A stretch of DNA of 64,000 bases from Antrihabitans cavernicola. Lineage in GTDB: Bacteria; Actinomycetota; Actinomycetes; Mycobacteriales; Mycobacteriaceae. Below, in pieces: positions 18,070-26,369 of this stretch. The stretch covers positions 1 through 64,000 of the forward strand of contig NZ_VLNY01000013.1 in the NCBI RefSeq assembly GCF_008297975.1. Direction: 5' to 3'. The stretch's first letter is position 1. Every line of letters starts with the position of its first letter. Made by a program: the position numbers and the translations under genes. The notes beneath the pieces were generated by a model, which saw only the letters and a list, made by a program, of their open reading frames with translations, was not told where the DNA came from and searched no databases.

Positions 18070-18449
18070 CAGTCGGAAGAAGCGATGGCCCCGACCGTCG
18101 GCTGCGGATGCAGCCGCAAGGTGGAATGCCCCGATGCCGACGGATGCTCAGCTGCAATGACGAGCGTCATACGTTTGCCTCCCTCTCGCCCGGCAGCGTC
18201 ACTTCGTCTTCCCGGCGTGTACACGAGAAGGTGCTGCGCGGGTTCTTTCACGCGTGTTTGCACACAGTTTGCCACCCTACGCGATAGCGACATGAGGTGA
18301 TGCGATCGTCGAGCGGATGGTCCGAAAGTAGCATTCGAAGGGGCTTTTGCTACTCCCTTCGACACCTCGAATCCGTCTTTACGGTCCGATGGTGGTGCCG
18401 CATTCGTGGGATATCCGAGACCCGCGTCACACGCATAGCGTAATTCGGC
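18070..18449. other. Intergenic region between the SDR-like gene and the first UbiA gene
   Basis: No convincing gene in 380 bp. It is less GC-rich than its surroundings in the right half. It holds interleaved inverted repeats: GTAGCA (18328-18333) with TGCTAC (18348-18353), and TCGAAGGG (18335-18342) with CCCTTCGA (18355-18362). These are about 90-120 bp before the UbiA start and could be a regulator-binding site or a leader hairpin. The divergent promoters of the SDR-like gene and the UbiA gene should both lie here. Confidence 0.5.
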
Positions 18450-19370
18450 ATGCAGATGGATATTGCGCCAACAAAATTTCCCGCCGCCGGAACGTCATGG
18501 TCTGTATTCACAAGCTTTTGCAGGGACTTTCTACAAGAATCACGAGTTTCGGTTCAGGTCATTTTCCTGATCCGGTTCGGCACCGCTGCCGCGCTCGGAA
18601 CGACGATTTTCGGTGGCCGAGAAATGGCCGCCGCGCTCGCCTGGGTACTCGCCACCCTCGCCGCGTACGTGTTCAACGGCGTCATGGATGTCACCGAAGA
18701 TCGGGCGAACGGATCGACCCGTCCGATCAGCCGGGGTTCGCTGCCCGTCCCCGTTGCCGCGGGCGGTGTCGTCGTCTCGAGCGGTCTCGCTCTGACCATC
18801 GGTGGCATCGTCGATCCCGGTGGCTTGCTGCCGTTGCTCATCCTCGCCCACCTCGTGTGCGGTTACGCCTACTCCGGCGCGCCGTTCTACGGCAAGCGTC
18901 GGGGCTACAGCGCGGTCCTGCTCGTCCTGGCGATGGGGGTGCTGACCTATGCGGCAGGCTGGCAGGTCGCGGACCGGAAGGGTGGCATCGCGATCCTGCT
19001 GCTCGGCGCAGCGATGTCGCTGTGGATGGGCGGCGTCGGCGCACTTGCCAAGGATCTGCCGGATGCGGAGGGCGACGCGGCAGGAGGGCGCCGCACTCCG
19101 GTCATCGTCTGGGGCGATCGACGCGTCCGAATTCTGATCACCGTGAACGCCGTCGTGATCGCGTTCGGCTATCTCGCTGCCACCGTTGCCTTCGCGCCGG
19201 TCCTCGTTCCGTCCGCGATCGCTCTCGTCTTCGGCGCAGTGGCGGTGGGGTCGCTCGCCGCCACCACCCGCACCGCCACCACCCGATCAGGACGACGGCT
19301 GCCGTACCGCGCATTCATGGTCACCCAGTACGCCGTACACATCGTCGTTCTCGCCGCCCTGCTTTTCTGA
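18450..19370 (+). CDS. UbiA-family prenyltransferase (first of two in the cluster)
   Basis: Integral membrane prenyltransferase of 306 residues with about nine hydrophobic segments. Both Mg-diphosphate-binding motifs are intact: NGVMDVTEDRANGSTRP (NxxxDxxxD, about residues 79-87) and KDLPDAEGDAAGGRRTP (DxxxD, about residues 200-210). Enzymes of this family attach a polyprenyl chain to an aromatic acceptor such as 4-hydroxybenzoate or dihydroxynaphthoate. In this context a likely acceptor is the aminohydroxybenzoate made by the PhzE/PhzD/EntA-like genes and the donor the product of the convergent polyprenyl synthase gene. That pairing is inferred from position. The start has no strong ribosome binding site; ATG 18456 is an alternative. 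Confidence 0.88.
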   Translation: MQMDIAPTKFPAAGTSWSVFTSFCRDFLQESRVSVQVIFLIRFGTAAALGTTIFGGREMAAALAWVLATLAAYVFNGVMDVTEDRANGSTRPISRGSLPVPVAAGGVVVSSGLALTIGGIVDPGGLLPLLILAHLVCGYAYSGAPFYGKRRGYSAVLLVLAMGVLTYAAGWQVADRKGGIAILLLGAAMSLWMGGVGALAKDLPDAEGDAAGGRRTPVIVWGDRRVRILITVNAVVIAFGYLAATVAFAPVLVPSAIALVFGAVAVGSLAATTRTATTRSGRRLPYRAFMVTQYAVHIVVLAALLF

Positions 19371-19394
19371 ACCGCGGTCTTCTGAGCTGGGCCT

Positions 19395-20441
19395 TCACGT
19401 GTTCCGGTAGGCAACCTCGTGAGCCATCTCGATCAGCTCGTCACGCCAACCGGGCTCGATATCGGTGTAGGCAATCGCCGCACCGCCTGCATCCACCAGC
19501 TCACCGATGTGTCGCTCCACCTCGTCCGCCATCCCGGACTCGACGAGAGTCTTCAGCAACAACTCCGCGGATGTGCCCGGCGTCTCGACCACAGAACGAA
19601 CAGCCGAATCACGCTCGATCGCCAGCGACAGCAGAAGGGTCATCTTGTGGCGTTCGATGTCCAGTTGGGCAGGCTTTCCGAGCGTATCCGTGTCCCCGAA
19701 CATATCCAGCAGGTCGTCGCGCAGCTGGAACGCTTCGCCGACCACCAGTCCGTACGACTCGAACGGCTCCGACAGATCGGGACGCCCCGCGACGAGCGCA
19801 CCGATGAGCAGCGGTCGGTGAATCGTGTAGTTGCCGGACTTCAGCTGCGCGATCGTCCGCGAGAGCTGCGGGTCGCCCGCGAACCTGGCGGCGGCCATCA
19901 CGTCGAGATGTTGGCCGACCATCAGCTCCGCACGTAGGTCGCTCCACGCGGTCGTGACGGCAGGCATCGCGTCGGCCATGAACAGATCGGCGTAAACCAG
20001 CGCGAGGTCACCGGCCAGGATCGCCATGCTCTCGCCGAATCGCCGCGGGTCACCACGCCAGTCGCCTGCGATGTGTCGGGCCGCGTAGTTCTCGTGCACG
20101 GTCGGAGCGCCGCGACGTAGCGCCGATTCGTCGAAGACGTCGTCGTGGATGAGGGCACTCGCGTGCAGGAACTCGAGTGCGACGGCGGCCGAAATGACCG
20201 ATTTATCGCGTGGATTGCCGCCTCCTGCCAAAAACCCGCTGATGCAGAATTTCGGCCGAATTCTTTTACCGCCCGCACGCATGAAATCGGCAATTGCCTC
20301 GACGGTCGAGGCCGCTTCGCTGTCCAACTCGTACCAGCGTTTGTATTCTTTGTCCAAGAATTCGAATGCAGTTTTCTCGACGAGATCCATCATCTGGATT
20401 CTCGTGTCACGGACACTGTCGATAACCGTTGCTGCGCTCAT
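19395..20441 (-). CDS. Polyprenyl diphosphate synthase
   Basis: Trans-isoprenyl diphosphate synthase of 348 residues. It has the first aspartate-rich motif IHDDVFDES (DDxxD, about residue 100) and the second LRDDLLDMFGD (about residue 240), plus GGKRIRP for IPP binding and RRGAPTVHE after the first motif. The fifth and fourth residues before the first motif are Ser and Ala, i.e. small, which in this family usually permits chains longer than C15, so geranylgeranyl diphosphate or longer is somewhat more likely than farnesyl diphosphate. Last gene of a leftward operon with two adenylate-forming enzymes and a second UbiA protein. It draws on IPP/DMAPP from the mevalonate operon further right. Confidence 0.92.
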   Translation of the reverse strand: MSAATVIDSVRDTRIQMMDLVEKTAFEFLDKEYKRWYELDSEAASTVEAIADFMRAGGKRIRPKFCISGFLAGGGNPRDKSVISAAVALEFLHASALIHDDVFDESALRRGAPTVHENYAARHIAGDWRGDPRRFGESMAILAGDLALVYADLFMADAMPAVTTAWSDLRAELMVGQHLDVMAAARFAGDPQLSRTIAQLKSGNYTIHRPLLIGALVAGRPDLSEPFESYGLVVGEAFQLRDDLLDMFGDTDTLGKPAQLDIERHKMTLLLSLAIERDSAVRSVVETPGTSAELLLKTLVESGMADEVERHIGELVDAGGAAIAYTDIEPGWRDELIEMAHEVAYRNT

Positions 20442-20495
20442 GCCGCAGCACCACCTTTCACGCGATGTCGTCGATGAGATAACCGGGTGCGGCGT

Positions 20496-22112
20496 TCAGG
20501 GCAGGCTCGCCAATTGACCGCGCACGATCTTGCCGGAGCCGTTACGAGGAATCTCACCGACGACCACGATGTCGCGGGGGACCTTGTAGCGGGCCAGCTG
20601 GGATTTGACGTAGGTCCGGATCTCGTCCGGGTCGAGCTCCGCACCGGGGCGCGCGACGACGTAGGCACGCAGTCGCTGGCCGAAGTCCGGATCGTCCACG
20701 CCGATGGCGGCGGCGTCGGCGATGTCGCCACGGTCGACCAACAGGTTCTCCACCTCGCCCGGGTAGACGTTCTCGCCGCCGGACACGATCATGTCGTCGC
20801 TGCGACCGTCCAGGAACAGCAGGCCCGATCGGTCGAAGTGCCCGATGTCGCCGGTGGAGATCATCCCCGCGCGGCGGTCCTTGTCCTGGCCGTCGGTGTA
20901 GCCGCCGAAACTCAGCCCGTTGGCGACGTAGATGATTCCCGCCTCGTCCGGTTCGGTGATCTGCCGACCGTCGGTGTCGAACAACTCGACACGCACACCC
21001 ACCGGTGGCCGCCCGACGGTTCCCGGTGCTCGGCGCAGTTCGGCCGGCGTTGCCACCGACACGGCAGCGACTTCGGTGGCGCCGTAGTTGTTGTAGAGCA
21101 CGTCGCCGAAGGCGGCAGCCGTTCGCGCGACGAGACCCGGCGATATCGCCGAGCCGCCGCTCGCAACGATCCGCAGCGACGAAACATCATAGCGAGCAAG
21201 GACATCCGGGCCCAGATCGAGAATGCGACCCAGCATGGTCGGCACAACGATCAGCGTGTCGGCGCGGTGTTCGGCCACGCTCGCGAGCGTGGCCTGTGCA
21301 TCGAACTTGCCATGCCCGAAGACCACGGTCTTTCCCAGCGCGAGGGCGAGGTTGAAGTTACCGAGACCGGTTGCGTGGAACAGTGGCGCCGCAATGACCA
21401 TGGCACCGCCGCGCGCGAGCGGGACCCGGTCGAGCAGCTGCGCCGACTGTAGCGGCGAAATACGTTTCCGCACAGCGCCCTTCGGGGTGCCGGTGGTGCC
21501 GCTGGTGAGCAGGACCAATCCGCCGGCTTCGGCGGGCAGCGGCAGCGGATCGGTCGCGTTTTTCGCGATCAGATCGTCGACCGTCGCGGTGCGGCTGTCG
21601 GTACGTCGGCCGTCGTCCCAGGTTCGGAATCGCTTCACGTTCAGCGGGAGAGTGGTTGTCGCGGAGCTGAACTCGTCGTCGTGCAGCAACACCGTGACGC
21701 CTTCGCGCTCGGCGACGTCACGCAGTTGCGGTGCCGCGAAACCGGTGTTCATGATGACCAGTCGAACGCCGAGCTTGCCCGCGGCAATCATGGTCGTCAC
21801 CGTGCCGCGATGATCGCGCCCCAGCACTGCGGCGATGTCGCCTGGGCCGACGCCTGCGGCGTCGAGTCCACGGGCCAGCGCATTCGACGCTCGCTCGAGC
21901 TCGCCGTAGGAAATGCTGCCGCGAGCGTCGACGATCGCCGGCCGGTCGGAATCGAACCGCGCGGTGTAACTGATCACGGCCGGGAACGGCCCGCATCGAG
22001 CGGCGATCTTGGCCGAACGCACGTCCGCGTCGAGGTGACGAGGGTGAATGAAACCCCGCTTGCCGAGCACGGCAAGAGATCGGAGCACCTGGACGGTGCT
22101 GCCCAACGTCAT
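20496..22112 (-). CDS. Adenylate-forming enzyme (acyl-CoA synthetase or diazotase candidate)
   Basis: ANL-superfamily enzyme of 538 residues. Core motifs are complete: the phosphate-binding LTSGTTGTPKG, YNNYGATE, STGDIGHFD, the hinge DGRSDDMIVSGGENVYP, and the catalytic lysine in PRNGSGKIVRG. The overall look, with a long N-terminal lead (MTLGSTVQVLRSLAVLGKRG), is that of FadD12-like actinobacterial proteins. There is no carrier protein or NRPS in the window to receive an acyl group. CreM-type ATP-dependent diazotases, which join nitrous acid to an arylamine, belong to this superfamily, so this gene is a candidate for that role beside the CreE/CreD-like pair; CoA ligation of an aryl or fatty acid is the conservative alternative. 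ATG overlaps the upstream UbiA stop (ATGA). Confidence 0.88.
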   Translation of the reverse strand: MTLGSTVQVLRSLAVLGKRGFIHPRHLDADVRSAKIAARCGPFPAVISYTARFDSDRPAIVDARGSISYGELERASNALARGLDAAGVGPGDIAAVLGRDHRGTVTTMIAAGKLGVRLVIMNTGFAAPQLRDVAEREGVTVLLHDDEFSSATTTLPLNVKRFRTWDDGRRTDSRTATVDDLIAKNATDPLPLPAEAGGLVLLTSGTTGTPKGAVRKRISPLQSAQLLDRVPLARGGAMVIAAPLFHATGLGNFNLALALGKTVVFGHGKFDAQATLASVAEHRADTLIVVPTMLGRILDLGPDVLARYDVSSLRIVASGGSAISPGLVARTAAAFGDVLYNNYGATEVAAVSVATPAELRRAPGTVGRPPVGVRVELFDTDGRQITEPDEAGIIYVANGLSFGGYTDGQDKDRRAGMISTGDIGHFDRSGLLFLDGRSDDMIVSGGENVYPGEVENLLVDRGDIADAAAIGVDDPDFGQRLRAYVVARPGAELDPDEIRTYVKSQLARYKVPRDIVVVGEIPRNGSGKIVRGQLASLP

Positions 22113-23056
22113 GACAGCACCAGCGCGAGTGCGAGTCCGAGGCCGACCGCATCGGTGCTGCGGAAACCGAGAACTACCGCGCGCTGAATCTGGTCTCGGA
22201 ACAGGCCCGCGCGGATCTGCATGCCGCGCAACACGAGTGCGGGTACCACGCACACGATCAGCCACGGATTCAGTGAGCCGATGACGAACGGAGCGACCAG
22301 CAGCAGGAGGCTCAGTCCCGACAGCACGGCGATCATGGCCCGGTAGATCGTCGGCGAGATGACGGCGGCCAGTGTGCGCCTGCCCGATTCCGCATCCCCG
22401 ACTCGATCACCGAAGTTCGCGTAGGACACCACCAGCAGCATGCAGACACCGATCAGGAGGCCGATCACCACGGCATCGGTGGACCAATGTCGGGCGATGA
22501 GCCAGTACGTTCCGAGCACCTCGGCGGTGTTGACGAGGAAGATCACGAACTCGAGACCGCCTGGGTGATAACTGAATTGGAACAACCACGAGTACTGCAC
22601 GGCGATCGCGACGACGAGCGCGTAGCCGACAAGGAACACGACCGGCACGTCGCCCTGGAGCGGAATCAGCAGAGCGGCGCCCGCGCCGTAGGCGATCAGC
22701 CCGGCGATGATGCCGTAGTTGATGGCCTCGCGTTCCGAGACCATGCCCGAGAGCAGCGGCTTGTTGGACTTCGGAAGGTGCCCACCGGTGGCGTAGTTCT
22801 TGGCGTCGCTACCGTCGCGATAGCCGACGACGTCGTCGGCTGCGCAGGTCGCGATCTTCATCGCGAACATCCCGACGAGTATCAGCCCGAGCGCAACGGC
22901 CATGCCGGGCCTGCTGACCCCTTCGTGCGCAAGCAGCAGCACCGCCAACAACCAGGCATAGACGTGGTGGTAGACCCGGAGTTTGCCGAGCCGGAAGTAG
23001 GCGGCGGCTTTCTCGCCGAACGTGATTCGGGTGGGTTGTAACATTTCTGTAGTCAT
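22109..23056 (-). CDS. UbiA-superfamily membrane enzyme with altered first motif
   Basis: A 315-residue protein with about nine hydrophobic segments. The second metal motif is regular (NFGDRVGDAESGRRT, DxxxD), but the first reads AADDVVGYRDGSDAKNY, so the usual asparagine and spacing of NDxxDxxxD are changed while four acidic residues remain. It belongs to the UbiA superfamily, but this divergence leaves open whether it prenylates an aromatic ring, uses an unusual acceptor, or acts as a UbiA-type terpene cyclase. It is sandwiched between two adenylate-forming enzyme genes in the leftward operon and is coupled to the downstream one by ATGA. Confidence 0.85.
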   Translation of the reverse strand: MTTEMLQPTRITFGEKAAAYFRLGKLRVYHHVYAWLLAVLLLAHEGVSRPGMAVALGLILVGMFAMKIATCAADDVVGYRDGSDAKNYATGGHLPKSNKPLLSGMVSEREAINYGIIAGLIAYGAGAALLIPLQGDVPVVFLVGYALVVAIAVQYSWLFQFSYHPGGLEFVIFLVNTAEVLGTYWLIARHWSTDAVVIGLLIGVCMLLVVSYANFGDRVGDAESGRRTLAAVISPTIYRAMIAVLSGLSLLLLVAPFVIGSLNPWLIVCVVPALVLRGMQIRAGLFRDQIQRAVVLGFRSTDAVGLGLALALVLS

Positions 23057-23080
23057 GTCGAGTCCCTGTTTCGGAGCCGG

Positions 23081-24619
23081 TCAGTGGCTCGGTAGCGAGA
23101 TCAGCTTCGCAAGCGCGGAGCGTCGAATTTTTCCGGTCGCGGTCCGGGGGAAATCCCCGAAGTCGACGACGACGGGCGCGTCCAACTGCGGGAGATCGGA
23201 CACCGCCGCCCGCCAGGCGGCGTCGTCGAAAACCCCTTCGCGAACTGCGACGACGGGTATCACCCGGTTGTCGTGTTCCAGCGCAATTGCTTCCAGCAGC
23301 CACGGCATGCGCGTCAGCAGCACGTCCTCCATCGCGATGGCGCTGGGGATGGTCGTCATCCGTTCGACCTGACGATCGATCAGCAGCAACCGACCGAAGC
23401 GGGTCTTTCTGCCGTAATCGCCTGTGTCCCACCAGCCGTCATGGCTCAGATTGGCCTCGGCGGCCTCCCGGCGGTTGATGTAGGTCTGGAACTGTCCAGC
23501 CGAGCGCACCTGGATCCGACCCGCGGTGCCCGTGGGAACGGGATCACCCTCGGGTCCGACGATGCGGGCCTCCGAGTAGCCGGGCGCCGTCCAACCGGTG
23601 GAATGCGCGGCTGGCGGCGCGTTGAACTTGGACAGGTGCCGACGGCCGGTGAAGCCCTTGAAATGCACCTTGGCGGAGATGCCACCCAGTTCGGACTGGC
23701 CGTAGGCCTCGAAGAAGGTGGCGAGCCGATACTTGCTGCCCGCCAACAACCGCCGGACCGTGCCAGGGTGGATGACGTCGAACGTGGAAACGTAGTGACG
23801 CACCGACGCCAGAGTTCCGTTGTCCGCCAAATACTCCCACTGCATCAGTGTGTTCGGATGCGCCTCGAGGTAGATCGGCTGCCAGCGTCGGATGAACGGG
23901 GCCACCGCTTCCGCGGAATGGTCCGACAGCACCATGAGCGGCACGTTACGACGCAACGCGCAGAGCAGGCCGGTCACCGTTCGGTAGTGGACAGGTGACA
24001 CGGCGACGGCCGCGTAACCACGAAGCCGGCCCATGATGGCCGGGATCTCCTGGGCATAGCCCTGGTGATCGGTGCCGCGTCGGGTGTACTGCACGAGCTT
24101 CGGCACGCCGGTGGTGCCGGAGGTGTGCGTGACGATGTACGGCGCGGTGCCGGGCATGGCAACGGCGGACGTCTGCCGTGGCGGCGTCGCCTCGAGCAGG
24201 GCGGCGAGTCGGGACCAGTCGTCGATCTTCGTGAGCGCGCCGATCTGCTCGCACTTGGCGAGGCGGTCGCTGGTCGTGACAATGCGTTCGATCGCGACGG
24301 GCTCGAGCATGCGGGCCAGGGTCTCGGTGTCGATCGCGGGGCTGATCAGCACGGGCACGCCGCCGACGGCGGTGAGCGCGGCGATGGCGATCATGATGTC
24401 GAGCGGAGCGTCCATCCAGACGGCGCAGTAGTCGCCGGGCACCACTCCGGTGCTCTCGAACAGCGTCGCAGCGCGTGCCGCGGCATCCGCGACGTCTGTC
24501 AGCGCCACCTGGTTGTCGACCACCCGTACGGCGGCCGACTGATGGTCGCTGATCCAGGGGCGAGAATCCGGGGCAATCTCGATCAGTTGGTCGTAGATGA
24601 GCTTGTGATTTCGAGTCAT
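23081..24619 (-). CDS. Adenylate-forming enzyme, probably for an aryl acid
   Basis: ANL-superfamily enzyme of about 512 residues, first gene of the leftward operon. Motifs: VTHTSGTTGVPKLVQ for ATP phosphate, FFEAYGQSELGG, GWWDTGDYGRK, and the C-terminal lysine in PRTATGKIRRSAL. It differs clearly from the other ligase in the cluster. Divergent from the DHHA-dehydrogenase-like gene across a 243-bp promoter region, so it may act on the aromatic acid made by that operon, either as CoA ligase, as part of amide formation, or as a diazotase. ATG 24619 was preferred; a TTG at 24631 is in frame. Confidence 0.87.
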   Translation of the reverse strand: MTRNHKLIYDQLIEIAPDSRPWISDHQSAAVRVVDNQVALTDVADAAARAATLFESTGVVPGDYCAVWMDAPLDIMIAIAALTAVGGVPVLISPAIDTETLARMLEPVAIERIVTTSDRLAKCEQIGALTKIDDWSRLAALLEATPPRQTSAVAMPGTAPYIVTHTSGTTGVPKLVQYTRRGTDHQGYAQEIPAIMGRLRGYAAVAVSPVHYRTVTGLLCALRRNVPLMVLSDHSAEAVAPFIRRWQPIYLEAHPNTLMQWEYLADNGTLASVRHYVSTFDVIHPGTVRRLLAGSKYRLATFFEAYGQSELGGISAKVHFKGFTGRRHLSKFNAPPAAHSTGWTAPGYSEARIVGPEGDPVPTGTAGRIQVRSAGQFQTYINRREAAEANLSHDGWWDTGDYGRKTRFGRLLLIDRQVERMTTIPSAIAMEDVLLTRMPWLLEAIALEHDNRVIPVVAVREGVFDDAAWRAAVSDLPQLDAPVVVDFGDFPRTATGKIRRSALAKLISLPSH

Positions 24620-24862
24620 AAGGTCACTCAATTTTCGTCTCGGCCGGTGGTTCCCGGCTGTGCGGGAGTTACGGAAACCTCGATTTCCGAGGATAAGATC
24701 GACCGCCCGATCTTCTCGATGACAATGTTCGATCCAGCCGTTGGCAAAACACTGCTATACCGAGGCCATCGGCGACCGAGATAAATTCGATCTCGCTGGC
24801 AGTGCCGCCTGTATATCAATTGTCTTTCTTCGGGCTCATGACGAAAAGTGTGGTGAATATCT

Positions 24863-25645
24863 GTGAACGGACCGCGGCAGAACTCGACATCGGGGCGGAT
24901 CGCGCTGGTCACCGGTGCGGCCGGCGGTATCGGACGACGGATAGTCCACCGGCTCGCCGCCGAGGGGATGACGGTCGTCGCAGTCGACCGGGCAGCGGAT
25001 GCGCTGGAAGGCCTTCACTCGATTCCGGGCCACATACTGACAAAGCAGGGCGACGTGACCGATGCAGGGCAGGTCGAGGCGATCGTCTCGGATGTCGAAC
25101 GAGACATCGGTCCGCTCGACTACCTGGTCAACGCGGTGGGGATACTGCGGGTCGGTGAACTGGTCGAGCTGTCCGACAAGGACTGGGACGACATGTTCGC
25201 CGTCAATACGAACAGCGTTTTTCTGGTGACCCGGACGGTCGCGGCCCGCATGATTCCCCGCCGCCGCGGTGCCATCGTCACCGTTTCGTCCAATGCCGCG
25301 CACACCCCCCGCGCATCCATGTCCGCGTACTCGGCGTCCAAGGCGGCAGCGACGATGCTCGCCAGGTGCGCCGCGCTGGAGTTCGCGAAGTACGGAATTC
25401 GGTGCAACGTCGTCTCGCCGGGTTCGACCGATACAGAGATGCTGCAAGTCAGCTGGGAATACGAAGATCGGTCGGCAGCGACGATTGCCGGAGTGCCCGA
25501 ACAATTCCGCCTCGGAATTCCGTTGGGTCGAATTGCCGACGCCGACGACATCGTCGACGCGGTCGAATTTCTTTTGTCCGACAAGGCCAAGCACATCACG
25601 ATGCAGCAGCTCACCGTGGACGGTGGCGCAACGCTCGGCGTCTGA
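24863..25645 (+). CDS. 2,3-dihydro-2,3-dihydroxybenzoate/DHHA dehydrogenase (EntA/DhbA-like)
   Basis: Short-chain dehydrogenase of 260 residues with all EntA/DhbA hallmarks: TGAAGGIGRRI for NAD, VTVSSNAAHTPR with the active-site Ser, YSASKAAA with the Tyr/Lys pair, GIRCNVVSPGSTDTEM, and the C-terminal HITMQQLTVDGGATLGV. EntA aromatises 2,3-dihydro-2,3-dihydroxybenzoate. Here the neighbours are PhzD- and PhzE-like, so the expected substrate is trans-2,3-dihydro-3-hydroxyanthranilate and the product 3-hydroxyanthranilate, as proposed for the 3-hydroxyanthranilate genes of calcimycin-type clusters. First gene of a four-gene rightward operon. Starts at GTG 24863 with a weak ribosome binding site. 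Confidence 0.9.
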   Translation: MNGPRQNSTSGRIALVTGAAGGIGRRIVHRLAAEGMTVVAVDRAADALEGLHSIPGHILTKQGDVTDAGQVEAIVSDVERDIGPLDYLVNAVGILRVGELVELSDKDWDDMFAVNTNSVFLVTRTVAARMIPRRRGAIVTVSSNAAHTPRASMSAYSASKAAATMLARCAALEFAKYGIRCNVVSPGSTDTEMLQVSWEYEDRSAATIAGVPEQFRLGIPLGRIADADDIVDAVEFLLSDKAKHITMQQLTVDGGATLGV

Positions 25646-25678
25646 ATCAATTCACGTTTCGAAATCAGAGGAGACTTC

Positions 25679-26368
25679 ATGTTCGGTGGAATTCCGTCCG
25701 CCATTTCCTATCAGATGCCGACGCCGAACGAGCTGCCGCACAACGTTGCCGACTGGACGCTGGAACCCAGTCGGGCGGTGCTGCTCATCCACGACATGCA
25801 GAACTACTTTCTGCGGCCGTTGCTCGCGGGCGGTTCACCGTACGCGGAGCTGGTTGCGAACATCGCCCACCTGCGCGCCGAGTGCCTGCGCGCGGGAGTC
25901 GCCGTTGCCTACACAGCGCAGCCGGGTGGCATGACGCCCACCGAGCGAGGATTGCTACGCGATCTCTGGGGTGCGGGTATGACCACCGACGAGACCGATC
26001 GTGCCGTCGTGTCCGAGCTGACCCCTGGCCCCGACGATCTGGTGTTCACGAAATGGCGCTACAGCGCATTTCACGAGTCAGCTCTGCTCCAGGAACTGCG
26101 CGAGCGTGGCCGGGATCAATTGATCATCACCGGTGTGTACGCACACGTCGGCGTGTTGGTGACGGCATGCGAATCGTATTCGCGCGACATCGAGACCTTC
26201 CTTGCCGCTGATGCCGTTGCCGACTTCTCTCGAAGCGACCACAGCATGACCCTCGACTACGCGGCTGCCCGATGCGCCATGGTGCGGACGACGGCGGATC
26301 TTGTTGCGGCAGTGAAGATGTCCAATTCTCGGACCGGGCAGATTGCCGATTCTCGGGCCGGCGTCTGA
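25679..26368 (+). CDS. phzD: Isochorismatase-family enzyme, PhzD-like
   Basis: A 229-residue vinyl-ether hydrolase. The catalytic aspartate lies in [10 protein letters not shown] (about residue 38) and the lysine in [10 protein letters not shown] (about residue 122). The downstream block reads [33 protein letters not shown], the PhzD type, with Val where true cysteine hydrolases carry the nucleophile. There is no aryl carrier domain as in EntB/DhbB. It should convert ADIC from the following PhzE to trans-2,3-dihydro-3-hydroxyanthranilate and pyruvate. GAGGAG precedes ATG 25679. The stop is followed after one base by the PhzE start. Confidence 0.92.
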   Translation: MFGGIPSAISYQMPTPNELPHNVADWTLEPSRAVLLIHDMQNYFLRPLLAGGSPYAELVANIAHLRAECLRAGVAVAYTAQPGGMTPTERGLLRDLWGAGMTTDETDRAVVSELTPGPDDLVFTKWRYSAFHESALLQELRERGRDQLIITGVYAHVGVLVTACESYSRDIETFLAADAVADFSRSDHSMTLDYAAARCAMVRTTADLVAAVKMSNSRTGQIADSRAGV

Positions 26369-26369
26369 G

